Assembly: GCA_011317545.1 (NCBI GenBank)
Contig: WUJK01000012.1
Span: 819,001 to 883,000, forward strand
DNA: 64,000 nt
Reading direction: 5' to 3'
DNA from: Coniella vitis
Taxonomy: Eukaryota; Ascomycota; Sordariomycetes; Diaporthales; Schizoparmaceae
The position numbers and the translations under genes were made by a program. The notes beneath the pieces are model-generated. The model ran no database searches and was not told the origin of the DNA. It saw only the letters and a program-made list of their open reading frames with translations. Below are positions 23,436 through 34,828 of this stretch, piece after piece (position 1 is the stretch's first letter; each line of letters opens with the position of its first letter).

Positions 23436-26400
23436 ATGCTCTTCGACCTCACCGGTGGCGGCGGCTCCGACCCGTCCCGGCAAAAGGCCCTCCTCTACAA
23501 CTCGGGCTCCTTCAGCGGATACTGGCAGCCATCGACGCCAGAACACCTCGAGACTCTCTCCCAGACTGGCTACCTGACTGCTACCGAGAGCTTCAAACAG
23601 CCATTATGCGGTAACGCCGAGGGCTGGGGCCCTTTAAGCCGTCTTCGATACGATTTCACGCCCTGCTTTCTCGATGTTTGGCTTGCTTCAGTTGCAGCCT
23701 TTGGGCTGGTTCTTGGACTTGGAACTGTGGTCTGGTTGATTAAGAGAAGGAAGCCCAAGGAAGTGGCCAAGGGTTGGCATTTCTGGACCAAGCAGGTATG
23801 TGGGAGAGCTCAGATGGCAACCCAGTGACGAGATGTGTGGCCTGATTGCATGTATGACTATTGGAATGCTAACAAAATACTGGTGGCTTCTTTAGACCCT
23901 TCTTGCCCTTGTCTCTGCCGATTTCGTTGCCCAGCTCGCGATACAGATCATCCACTACCCTACGATATGGTTCGGTGACTTCCGAGTCTGGGCTACGGCT
24001 CTTACAATCCTCTCTCTCGGCGTCATCTTTACGGTCCAATGGCTTGAGCACGCGCGTCTCCGCAACCCCAACGGCGTCGTCCTCTTCTATTGGCTCTTCC
24101 TCCTGATCGCTTTGGCCGTGAAGCTCCGATCGCTCATTTCGCAACAGATTTTCGACAAGAATCTTGCATACTTTGTCACATATTGCGTGGGGCTTGGGTT
24201 CGCCATCTTGGCCTTCATCATCGAATGGCAGTGGCCTCGACCAAGCAGCCAGTATGACGCATTGGTCGAGGAGGAAGAGTGTCCGGCCGAATACGCCACC
24301 GTCTTTTCGCGCCTAACGTTCTCGTGGATGACGCCGCTGATGAAGTTTGGGTACAGCAACTACCTGACAGAGGACGACTTGTGGGCTCTGCAAAAGACGG
24401 ACACTAGTAGGGCAACAGGAGAAGCATTCCAGCGCGCTTGGGAGTACGAGCTAGAGCACCGAAAGAAGCCTTCCATGTGGCTCGCCCTATTTCACGCCTA
24501 TGGAGGCCCATACGCGCTGGCTGCCATTTTCAAAGCACTCAATGATGTTTCCCAATTCTTGCAACCACAATTGTTGCGGTTGCTTATTGCCTTTGTGGAC
24601 TCGTACAATGGTGTCAGAGAGCCACAGCCGGTGATTCAGGGTGCTGCCATCGCATTGGCCATGTTTGCCGTCGCCGTGTTCCAAACGGCAATGCTTCACC
24701 AGTACTTCCAGGGCGCCTTTGTGACAGGCATGCGCATCAAAGGTGGGCTCACAAATGCCATTTACCGCAAAGCCCTGAAGCTATCAAACGAGGGCCGCTC
24801 CTCTAAATCGACAGGAGATATCGTCAACTACATGGCCGTCGATGCTCAGCGTCTGCAGGATCTCACCCAATTCGCGCAACAGACGTGGTCTGCGCCATTC
24901 CAAATCATCATTTGCATGGTGTCGCTGTACCAGCTTGTGGGCTGGTCCATGATGGCTGGTGTCGCTGTCATGATTGCCATGGTCCCGCTGAACGGCATCG
25001 TGGCGCGCTTCATGAAGACGCTCCAGAAGGAGCAGATGAAGAACAAGGACACTCGCTCTCGTCTGATTGCCGAGATCGTTGCGATGATGAAGTCCATCAA
25101 ACTGTACAGTTGGGGCGCTGCATTTATGAATAAGCTCAACTACGTCCGTAACGAGCAAGAGCTCAAGACGTTACGCAAGATTGGCGCGGCACAGGCTGTC
25201 GCCAACTTCACGTGGAGCACCACGCCCTTCTTGGTCTCTTGTATGACATTTACCGTCTTTGTGCTTACACACGACGAGCCTCTCACGACCGAAATCATTT
25301 TTCCCGCTCTGACGCTCTTCAACCTCCTGTCGTTTCCGCTTGCCGTATTCCCCATGGTCATTTCTTCCATTGTTGAGGCCACCGTCGCTGTAGGCCGCCT
25401 GACGGATTACTTGACGTCTGAGGAACTGCAACCCGACGCGCTCATTTCCAAGCCCGCCGTGGAGGAGCTGGGTGAAGAGACTGTTGCGATTCAAGACGGC
25501 ACGTTCTCGTGGAACCGCCACGAGCTTGGCAAGAATGTCCTGCATGACATTACATTTTCGGCGAGCAAGGGCGAGCTGTCGTGCATTGTCGGCCGGGTTG
25601 GCAGCGGTAAATCATCTTTCCTGCAAAGTATCCTCGGTGATTTGTTCAAGATCAAGGGCAGTGTGACTGTCCATGGTTCCGTCGCATATGTTGCCCAGCA
25701 GCCCTGGATCATGAATGCAACGGTCAAGGAAAACATTGTGTTTGGGTATCGTTATGACTCCACCTTTTACGAAAAGACGGTAAAGGCTTGTGCGCTCCTG
25801 GACGACTTTAACGTGCTTCCTGACGGCGATGAGACGGTCGTTGGCGAGCGTGGTATCTCGCTCTCTGGTGGCCAGAAAGCGCGTGTTGCTTTGGCTAGAG
25901 CAGTGTATTCACGCGCAGATGTCCTCTTACTGGATGACGTTCTGTCTGCAGTGGATGCCCATGTTGGCAAGCATATCATCGATGAAGGTAGGTTGGCCGA
26001 ACATTCTTTTCGTTAACCCAGAACTTTGTAGTGATGCTAACTCGTACTAGTACTGGGCCCCAGGGGTCTCTTGGCATCCAAGACGCGCATCCTGGCGACC
26101 AATGCAATTCCTGTGTTGGCGAACGCCGACCATATTGTGATGCTCCGTGAGGGTGGCATCGTTGAACAGGGTACTCTGGAGCAGCTGCTGGCTATGCGTG
26201 GCCTCATTGCAGACCTCTACAAGTCTGCTGGTCAAGACTCTGGGCCCTCGAGGGCTGGCCCGGCCACTACCGAACAATCCATTAGCTCCTCCTCTGATGA
26301 TGCATCCTCGCTCGAAGATGCTGCAGAAAAAGATGAGGAAATGGAAGAGGCACAAGAGAACCTGGCTGCACTGGAATCTATTCGGCCTGGACCCCGTGTT

Positions 26401-29400
26401 GGAGCACCCAAACGGCGAACTGACAGCTTCGCCACTTTGCGCAGAGCGAGCACAGCAAGCTTCCGTGGACCGCGTGGTAAGCTCACAGACGAAGAGACCG
26501 CGCCGTCCAAGACAAGACAGGCCAAGGAGCACCTGGAACAGGGCAAGGTCAAGTGGTCAGTTTACGGAGAGTACGCCAAGATGAACGACCCATTGGCTGT
26601 GTGTTTCTACCTGTTTGCATTGTTGGCTGCTCAGTGCGCCCAGATTGGTGGCAATGTGTGGCTCAAGGATTGGGCCGAGACCAACACCAAGGCTGGCAGC
26701 AACCCCGATGTCGCAAAGTATATCGGCATCTACTTTGCATTCGGAATCGGCGCCTCGGCTCTGACCGTCTGCCAAACCCTCATTCTGTGGATTTTCTGCA
26801 GCATCGAGGCCAGTCGGAAGCTGCACGAACGCATGGCCAAGGCTATTTTCCGAAGCCCAATGTCCTTCTTTGATACCACACCAGCCGGTCGCATTCTCAA
26901 TCGATTCTCGTCTGACATTTACCGTGTGGACGAAGTACTAGCGCGTACGTTCAATATGCTGTTTGTCAATGTGGCAAAGTCGGGTTTCACCTTGGTGGTC
27001 GTTTCCTTCTCGACACCTGCCTTCATCGGGCTCATCATCCCCCTTGGGGTCATGTACGTCTGGATTCAGCGTTATTACCTCCGCAGCTCCAGGGAGCTCA
27101 AGCGACTGGACAGTGTGAGCCGCAGCCCAATCTACGCGCACTTCCAGGAGTCTCTAGGCGGTATCACCACGATTCGGGCATTCCGCCAGCAGCAGAGGTT
27201 CTTGCTGGAGAACGAGTGGCGGGTGGACGCCAACATGAAGGCCTTCTTCCCATCTATTAGCGCGAACCGATGGCTGGCTATCCGACTCGAATTCATTGGG
27301 GCTGTGGTCATCCTTGCATCCGCTGGGCTGGCCATCATCTCGGTCACACACCACAGCGGCCTGAGTGCTGGTGTCGTCGGCTTAGCCATGTCCTATGCGC
27401 TCCAGATCACCTCATCTCTTAACTGGATTGTGCGTCAGACTGTCGAGGTCGAGACAAATATCGTGTCGGTGGAGCGCGTACTCGAATACGCCCGTCTGCC
27501 CAGCGAGGCGCCCGAGATCAACCCGCGGAACCGGCCGCCTGCAAGTTGGCCGGCAGATGGTGCCATTCATTTCAACAACTACAGTGCCCGATACCGCGAG
27601 GGTCTCGATCTTGTGCTAAAGAATATCAAGCTGGACATCAAGTCGCACGAGAAGATTGGAGTGGTGGGTCGCACCGGCGCGGGTAAATCCAGTCTGACAC
27701 TGGCGCTCTTCAGACTGATTGAAGCGGCGAGCGGCAATATTACTATTGACGGCATCAACACGTCAAGTATTGGGCTGCTGGATCTACGGCGGCGTCTAGC
27801 AATCATTCCTCAGGACGCCGCCCTGTTCGAGGGAACCGTGCGTGATAACCTGGATCCTGGTCACGTCCAAGATGTAAGTTGCTCTCTCCGTCACTCTCTT
27901 CCGTTTTGTGGCTTGCTATTCGGTGTGGTGCCACTCTGACGGTGTGGATGGATGGGCACGACGACGCAAAGGCTTCACAAGTCTCGCGCGTTTAGGCGTG
28001 AAGCCTGATCCTGGGGCGGCGCAGAGCGAGCGCCCATGTGGCTCATCACACCGTTTCTCCCTCTCCCTGACTGATCTTGTGCTTGCATTGGAATGACGTG
28101 TGCTGACTTAGATGATGCAGGATACCGAGCTGTGGAGCGTTCTCGAGGTGAGTCTTCACTATCGTTGGCCCCCAATAGGCTGGCCACATGGCAATGGGAG
28201 ACGTTTATGCTGTGTCCGGTCCTTTTTTTTCTTTTTGGTGTACAGCATGTGCGTGCGTCGTGGGCTTGGCTATCTACTGACAGTTGTGCCACCTCTTAGC
28301 ACGCCCGGCTCAAGAGCCATGTCGCGAATATGGATGGCGGCCTCGAGGCAAAGATTCACGAAGGAGGTAGGTCCATGTTTCATTCGTACAGAGTGACTTA
28401 TCCCTTGCTTTTCACGCTTTCCATCGGCTTTCCAGCCCGTTTTGCCCCTGCCCAACATTGTTTTCATACATGCCGTGATGCTCATTGCACGGCATGGGCT
28501 CCGTTCCGCACCCTAGATGCGGAACGGCGGCAGCAGCGGCATCAGCGGCTTAGGCTGCAGAAGCCTTATCGCCTGTAGTTCAGTCTGTCACGCATCGGCT
28601 CAGCAGATACGAGCAGACACGGGGTCTCATCCACACCTTTCCGTGGACGGATGGGGGGATCGTTGTGAAGGCTCTCCCCTACAGCACATGGCTCATCTGC
28701 CGTCAGCCGACATGGCTGCACATTTCTCATTACGCGCAGCTGCTTGTGTTCCCGTGAACAGCCACACACCCAAGACTATTGCGATACTGTCTCTGGGCTC
28801 CTGCACACCCCGTTTCTCTCTGGCCTGACTCAAGCGTTGCCTGCCGCAGCAACTGGTTGTGTTTCTTATGTCTGCTTTTCGTCTTCCCTCTCTGTCTTTG
28901 GACCCGCGTGTATAGGACAGAGAGAGTATGAGACCATGGTTGCACAGCGTATGTGTGTGTGTGCGCGCGCGCCACGGCGCGGTTGGACTGGCTCCTTATC
29001 ATGTGCTTGGGTGTAATCACGTACAGCGCACAAGCCAAGCCTTTTTGGTTTGACGCCTCTGCCATGATGTCTCTGTCAAACATCTGCCCTTCTTTGCTAC
29101 GCCCATCTCACCTCGCACCTTGCATATCCGCTTTCGGACGAGATGCGGCTCCCAATACCACGGAGCACATGCTCCTAGCTTTGTTTGACAAAGAATTTAG
29201 CAGCTGGAGACTCGTCCCTGCTAGGGCTATCAACATCCAATTTGCGCAAAATCACAATGCTTTGACTGGGCGCCAGAACTCAAAGAGAGCTGATGATCAC
29301 GATGCTAACCATGGTTTACTTTCAACAGGCTCTAACCTTTCCCAGGGTCAACGGCAGCTCGTGTCTTTGGCGCGTGCCATGCTCACACCGTCCAACATCC

Positions 29401-29690
29401 TGGTCCTGGATGAGGCGACCGCAGCTGTGGACGTAGAGACGGACGCAATGCTGCAGCAGACTCTGCGCAGCCCCCTCTTTGCCCAGCGTACCATTATTAC
29501 GGTTGCGCACCGAATCAACACTATCCTGGATTCGGACAGGGTCGTGGTGCTGGACAAGGGCGAGGTGGCTGAATTTGGCCCACCAGAGGAGCTGATTGCG
29601 CAGCGGGGCATCTTTTACTCCCTCGTCAAGCAGGCGGGCCTGGAGAGGGACACTAACGGGGAGGGGACTGGCAGCGGCAATGGGTTGTAG
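23436..29690 (+). CDS. YCF1: Vacuolar ABC-C (MRP) transporter, YCF1-like
   Basis: Full-length ABC-C pump; YCF1 moves glutathione conjugates and metal-glutathione complexes such as cadmium into the vacuole. Six exons, 23436-23795, 23896-25987, 26051-27873, 28121-28147, 28300-28366 and 29329-29690, join in phase to 1576 aa (yeast Ycf1 is 1515). An N-terminal TMD0 of several helices precedes the two TMD-NBD halves. NBD1: Walker A GRVGSGKSS at 687-693 region, signature LSGGQ 776-780, Walker B VLLLDD to 801. A Ser/acidic linker (about 875-930) is phosphorylatable in this family. NBD2: Walker A GRTGAGKSS near 1358-1366, signature LSQGQ 1460-1464, Walker B ILVLDEAT with D1484 and E1485. As usual for ABC-C, NBD1 has Asp instead of the catalytic Glu (DD at 800-801). 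The last two exons meet inside EGGSNLSQGQRQ; see intron entries. Confidence 0.94.
28367..29328 (+). other. 962-nt intron in the second ATPase domain of YCF1
   Basis: Donor GTAGGT after HEG and acceptor CAACAG before GSNLSQGQRQ; splicing joins the Gly codon exactly. The length is unusual next to the other introns here (56-250 nt). It carries two adjacent perfect 9-bp hairpins near its 5' end. I see no complete gene inside it. Confidence 0.75.
28469..28527. repeat. Pair of adjacent 9-bp hairpins
   Basis: First stem CATGCCGTG (28469-28477) with CACGGCATG (28488-28496), 10-nt loop. Second stem CCGTTCCGC (28501-28509) with GCGGAACGG (28519-28527), 9-nt loop. Only 4 nt separate them. Both lie in the long intron of the ABC transporter. 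Confidence 0.7.
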
Positions 29691-29722
29691 CAGCAGCCAG
29701 CCAGCCAGCCAGTCAGTCAGCC
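29691..29722 (+). repeat. CAGC/CAGT tetranucleotide repeat
   Basis: CAGC units grading into CAGT units start at the base after the YCF1 stop codon, so they lie at the start of the 3' UTR. Confidence 0.75.
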
Positions 29723-31185
29723 TTCCACTAGCTAGCCTGGGTGCCTGGTACATGTAGATGTGGACGACAGGTACTCATAGTATGTACTTATGCGAGGTTG
29801 GAGCATCGTACAAAAAGGCCAGACTCCATGTAGAAAGAAGAAAAAAAAGAAAGAACGGGCGAAGGGGACTGTATTATGGACCATGTATGTAAACAGGAAA
29901 TTAGCAAAACACAATACATATCATCTGTAACTGAGAGAAAATTTACCATGTATACAACACAGTAGGAGAGAGAAGCCGGAAAAGCAAAGTAAAAGATACA
30001 AAACAATTCAAAACAAAGTAAAAAGAAGAGGTGATGAGGGGGGGTAGCGATTTGCTTCTTTTTTTACATGGAAAGCAACATTTGTACTGGGTATATATAT
30101 TGTATGCGTTGGTGATGAATCATGATAGTACTGATGGTTCTTGGGGGACTTGTTTGGGACCCCAAAAAACCAACCATTACATCGCTTGATCTCCCCTGTT
30201 GAGTTCATCTTCTCGAGAATCATCTATCTCATAGTGCCACACACACACTCTCTCTCTTTCTCTCTCTCCAAAAAAAAGACGACCAACACCAGAGGCCCTC
30301 CCTTAACAAAAACCTTCTCTGTTCTTGGTGGATGGATGGGATAAAACTTTTAGCTAAGAACATGTGTGTGCGAAGTGTTTGGTTGTGGCTAGCAGATAAA
30401 AATAACTGCCACTGCGAGGTATCCCGTTTCTAAAAGGTTATGTTTGAATTATTGGAGAGCACACACACGAACTTATTCCCATGAGAGACATCACAGGGAT
30501 GGAGTAATTGTTCCATAATATGTAGATCCCTTTCTTTTTTGGTATTTATTTTCTTTTCCTTTGCCATAATTCTGTCCGAGTAAAAAGTTGGGCGTCTGTT
30601 GCGTCTTTTTGTGAGTGATGCGTTGTACAAGAAGATGCTTACGTTTTCTTACTTGTCTCGCCATGCTTACCCTCCTCCTCCACCTCCTTCTTCCTCTTGT
30701 TTCTTGTTCTTGTCCTTCTTTTTTTTTTTTATTCTTTTTCTCATTCCATCTTGATCTTTGTGGTCGGATGGGTTATATACCGGCAGCTTTTTGGGACACC
30801 ACCTCGTGCTGCCAGATTTGATTGTACTACACATGTACTTATGTACAGTACGGTGAAGAAGAAAAAAAAGGCAGGTCCAACCCAGAAGAAAGAAGAGCCT
30901 TCACCAATGGTTCCCCAGTGCGAGCAGCGCCATAGAACCCCCTCTACTACTATGTATGACTCTTCCCCCAGCCTCCCTTCCCCCCTTACAACGAGGTCAG
31001 CCCAGCGTGTACCGTCCAAGCAAGCCAAAGCTAGACTATTTATGAATTGGTACTACGTAGTACGCACAAATGGCACACACACACACAACAACGCACAACT
31101 GGTGAAGGAAAAAGTAAGTTTTGCTTGCCTGTCCCCCCTTTTTCTTATCTCCTCTTCTCCTTTTTCTTGTGAGCGGTTTCTCTCT

Positions 31186-31186
<1 letters not shown>

Positions 31187-31210
<24 letters not shown>
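31187..31210 (+). repeat. (CT)n microsatellite
   Basis: Nearly pure CT dinucleotide run embedded in a longer pyrimidine-rich stretch. Confidence 0.85.
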
Positions 31211-31217
<7 letters not shown>

Positions 31218-31434
31218 CTTGAGGGCCTTTTATGCTTTCTTTCTCAGGTATCTGCCCCTTCTCGCATTCCAAACTCTCCAGTGACCTAGCTTGAATGTTG
31301 TGTGACCCGAGACGTGTTGGTGTGGTGGAAGGTGAGAATTCCTCAAGTCTGCGAGGAAAAGGGAACCGCTCCTGGGACGAGGGGGCACAGTTTGTAGCAA
31401 GCAACCACCACCACATACTATGTCACAACAATAA

Positions 31435-31502
31435 GGAGAAGAAGAAGAAGAAGAAGAAGAAGAAGAAGAAGAAGAAGAAGAAGAAGAAGAAGAAGAAGAA
31501 AA
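31435..31502 (+). repeat. (GAA)n microsatellite
   Basis: About 22 uninterrupted GAA/AAG triplets, the longest microsatellite in the window. GAA/TTC tracts of this size can form triplex DNA and are prone to length change. Confidence 0.92.
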
Positions 31503-32710
31503 GATTAACGTGTGTGACTTGCTTTTGCTGCTGTTCCTTCTGGCGATTTGCTTTTGCCGCAAGAAATGGAGGGGCGGGGGAAAGGAATAAAATTAACCAG
31601 GACAGGCAACCAATATGCAAGTTTCTGAACATCCTGCTGCAAGAGTAATTGATTCTTTTTGTTATTCATTGCCCCTGTAAAGAACGACGACTAGGAAGTA
31701 CTGAATACTATGTAAAATCGAGAGAAAAGGAAAATAAAAATACAAGTTGTGTGCTTGTGAAGTTGCTTTTTCTCCCCTTCATGCTCGTCCAGATCGGGAA
31801 AAACACCGCACAAGAAGTTTGAGGGTAACAGTAGGATTCCGGATCCTGATGCCGGGTTGCACCGATGCAGAGGCAAACACACTTTTTCTACTATGGTATG
31901 CGATGTACACACACTAATGCGGAAAAGACTGCAACAGCAAACGCAGGTGCTTACTACTATGTGTCGGCGTCTTTGGCGACAATGCTTGGTGTTTGACTGT
32001 TGTTGACTTACACGGAGGATCGCTTTCCGGCTGCCGAGATGGCAGGCATATCTTTACACTATATGATGGTACTGTGTAAGCAAAAGTCATTAATTGTATG
32101 TCAATACGATGTTGGTATATGTAGTACATTTCTCCCTGCTATTCCATTTGCTTTTCGATTTTCTTTTTCAATTTTCTTTGTGCTTTTCTTTTCTCCTTTT
32201 CAAAACGCTCTCAAGTATTTCAACAAGCCCTACCCTTTTTTCGTCTTCTCCTTTTTTCTTTCTTTTTTCTTCTTTCCCACTTTCTTTGGCACACCTTACT
32301 CCTGAGTGCCAACGCATCATTCCGCGCCTCACCGATACCTTCAGAGCGCGCGGGCAGGCGTGGCCCTCAGCAAGTGCTGGTCAGCAGATGTTGTCCATAA
32401 GTACAATGTAAGTCGTCGCTTCGAGAGACACGGGAAAAGGTCCCGTTGCCAGCTGAAATTGACTGTTTGCTGTTTTGCTGTTTGCTCTGGCATGCGCAAG
32501 ATGCCTATTTTTATTTTATTTTATTATTTTTTTTCCTTCTCGCAATTTTTGTTTTCCCACATTTTTGGCAGGATCTAATACTGTCTTTACATAGTACACA
32601 CAGGCTGGTGTACTATAGCAAGTACGGAGCATGCTCTTATGCGTTGTTATTTAAGCCGTGCCTTGTACTCATCGCAAGTCAGTTTTGTGGTTTGTTTTCT
32701 CTCCATCGCT

Positions 32711-32770
32711 GCTTGTCTGCCTGTCCGTCTGCCTGTCTGCCTGCCTGCCTGCCTGCCTGTCAGCCTGTCA
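32711..32770 (+). repeat. (CTGC)n-type tandem repeat
   Basis: Tetranucleotide units CTGC/CTGT repeated about a dozen times with single-base variants. Confidence 0.8.
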
Positions 32771-33154
32771 GTGCTACTAACTGACTGTACATGAGGAGTA
32801 AAACAAGAGCCGCAAGGACAACTCGGCAGCAGGACCGCTTTATTTGGGCGCTCGCTACACAGTACACACTCTGTAGATAGAAGCTCCTAGGACGGACTAT
32901 GGGGGAGAGGGCATGCTCGATATGGACGGTACTTTGCTATGTTAGTATAATGAAATAGTAAATAAGTACAGACCACGCGCCACCAAAAAACACACACATC
33001 CCCCACACCACACCGACCGCAGAAGGGAGGGAAAAGTGGGCTTGACGGCCCCCCCGTCTGGAGAGCGGCTCGGGCAAAGATGGGCCTCATCTCTCTTAGC
33101 GAGCACCGAGTTTCGCAATGTGGCGTGAGGGGGGGGGGAAAGAAAAACCAAAAC

Positions 33155-33174
33155 AAAAAAAAAAAAAAAAAAAA
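33155..33174 (+). repeat. Poly-A tract (A20)
   Basis: Twenty uninterrupted A residues following a G run at 33128-33138. No transposon-like sequence precedes it that would make it a retroposon tail. Confidence 0.8.
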
Positions 33175-34210
33175 GAAAAAGAAAAACCAGTATCCTGTGT
33201 GGTACTAAATTGTGTGATCCATGGGGCAAGATGCTCGGGTTAGTCCAACCGGAGATCCACCCTGTGTCTATATTATATCCTATGTAGTGTATAATAGCAC
33301 AGTATTCAGCAAATAAATCGTGATTCGACTACTGTGTAGGGGTTGTTGTTGGTTGTTTTTTTCTGGGGGGGGGTTCCGCTCCGCCTGCAGCGGTGGGCTT
33401 GCCACATAAGTACTATGTATAACGGGTCTGAAAGTAACTGTGTACTTACAAAGTACTTGTGAGTACTGTGTACTCATACAGCAAAGCGGAACACAGAACA
33501 ACCACGCATGCTAGCTGCTTGAGCTTGGAGATATCGAACTGTCAAGTGTCTGTTTGCCACGGCGGGTTGTTGTAGAAACTGCAAACGAGATCCAGCACAT
33601 AAGAATACAAAAAAAAAGTATATGCTGTACGTGGATTCTACATATTGCTACGTAGAGCTACCACTATTAGTCACGTCCTTTACAAGGAGGATACGTAGAT
33701 ATCAGCACGACCTACTATGTACCATGTACTCGCCCTGCGCGTGGGCTCGCTTGGCAGCAAAAAGATGAACGGCAAGGGCCCGGCACCGACCGCACAACAA
33801 CACAAACTCGACAAGGTGGAGAGTCGACAAGATTTAACAACTGTATTTGCCAACAAGAAAAAGAAAAAGGAATGGGCCAGCGATGCACAAGTACGAAGTA
33901 TTTTGTACATGATATATACATAGGAATTCCCATTTCCCCAGCCCAACTCATCAACTACTCTGATTTGGCAAGAAAGATTACCCCAACGGGAGAAAGGGAA
34001 CGGTTATGCACAAATCCGTTTCAATTTCTTTTCTCTCTCGGTAAAACTCGAGCCTTTCCAGGCCTCCTTCAACAGACTTCCCTGGCGGTTATTGTATGTG
34101 CTTGTAATAAACTGCAATGTATTTCACTATACGAGAGAGCCAGGAGTCCTGCTGCCCCGGCACTGTCTTTCTCCCTCCTTCTCTCTCTCTTCGACATAGT
34201 ATATAGTATG

Positions 34211-34213
34211 TTT

Positions 34214-34244
<31 letters not shown>
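34211..34244. repeat. T23-A11 block
   Basis: A run of 23 T followed directly by 11 A forms a self-complementary homopolymer junction. Confidence 0.85.
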
Positions 34245-34828
34245 GGGGCGAGGTGGGAGGCATCTCCAGGAGTTCAAGATCGGAATTTGTGCCAATTCTG
34301 TCTATAGTACACTGCAAAACATGGTCTTTCTATGAGGGGTTCCGATTATCGAAATTCATGGATTAGTACGTAAGTTTGCTGCACCGTTCAGGGTTAGGAC
34401 AAGGGATTCGCAGGTCTTGTCATAGTAAGCGCGTTAGTTGGCGATCAGCCGGTACGTACCTAGTAAAGAAACGCGTTGCCCCACTTATGCCGCACCTGAT
34501 TATAGCCTACATAGTAGATTTCAAATGCACACAAACCAAGACCCTAAGTACCACCACACCTTCTTTCCTCTCTACTATGGTACACAACACAAATCGCCTA
34601 TGATGATGATGAAACTCGTTGGATCAAGAGCTGGAATCAGTGAACGAATCGGCGATCTTGTGGACCAATAGCCAGCGTTTGGATCCACGACCTCTGGGCC
34701 GGCCATATACGGTCAGAGATTCGCGGCCTCAAGTCTCTCTCCTGGCCCATCAGCAATCCAGTCCCCTACCGACGCACAAGGTTGGGGATTATCAAGCTGT
34801 CTCGCCAAAAGATGAAAACGACGGATGA

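Larger units (their letters stand above)
29723..34828. other. Gene-poor block, part 1: low-complexity spacer
   Basis: About 5 kb after YCF1 with no gene I can support on either strand. It is dense in simple sequence: T/C-rich tracts, (CT)n, (GAA)n, TGCC repeats, poly-A and a T23-A11 block. It carries seven or more copies of the TACTATGTA/TACATAGTA nonamer. Open frames across it are poly-Lys, poly-Phe or Ser-rich artefacts of the repeats. Confidence 0.55.

Noticed and set aside
31423..31632. Poly-Phe or poly-Lys frames across the GAA repeat
   Set aside because: Pure translation of a microsatellite.
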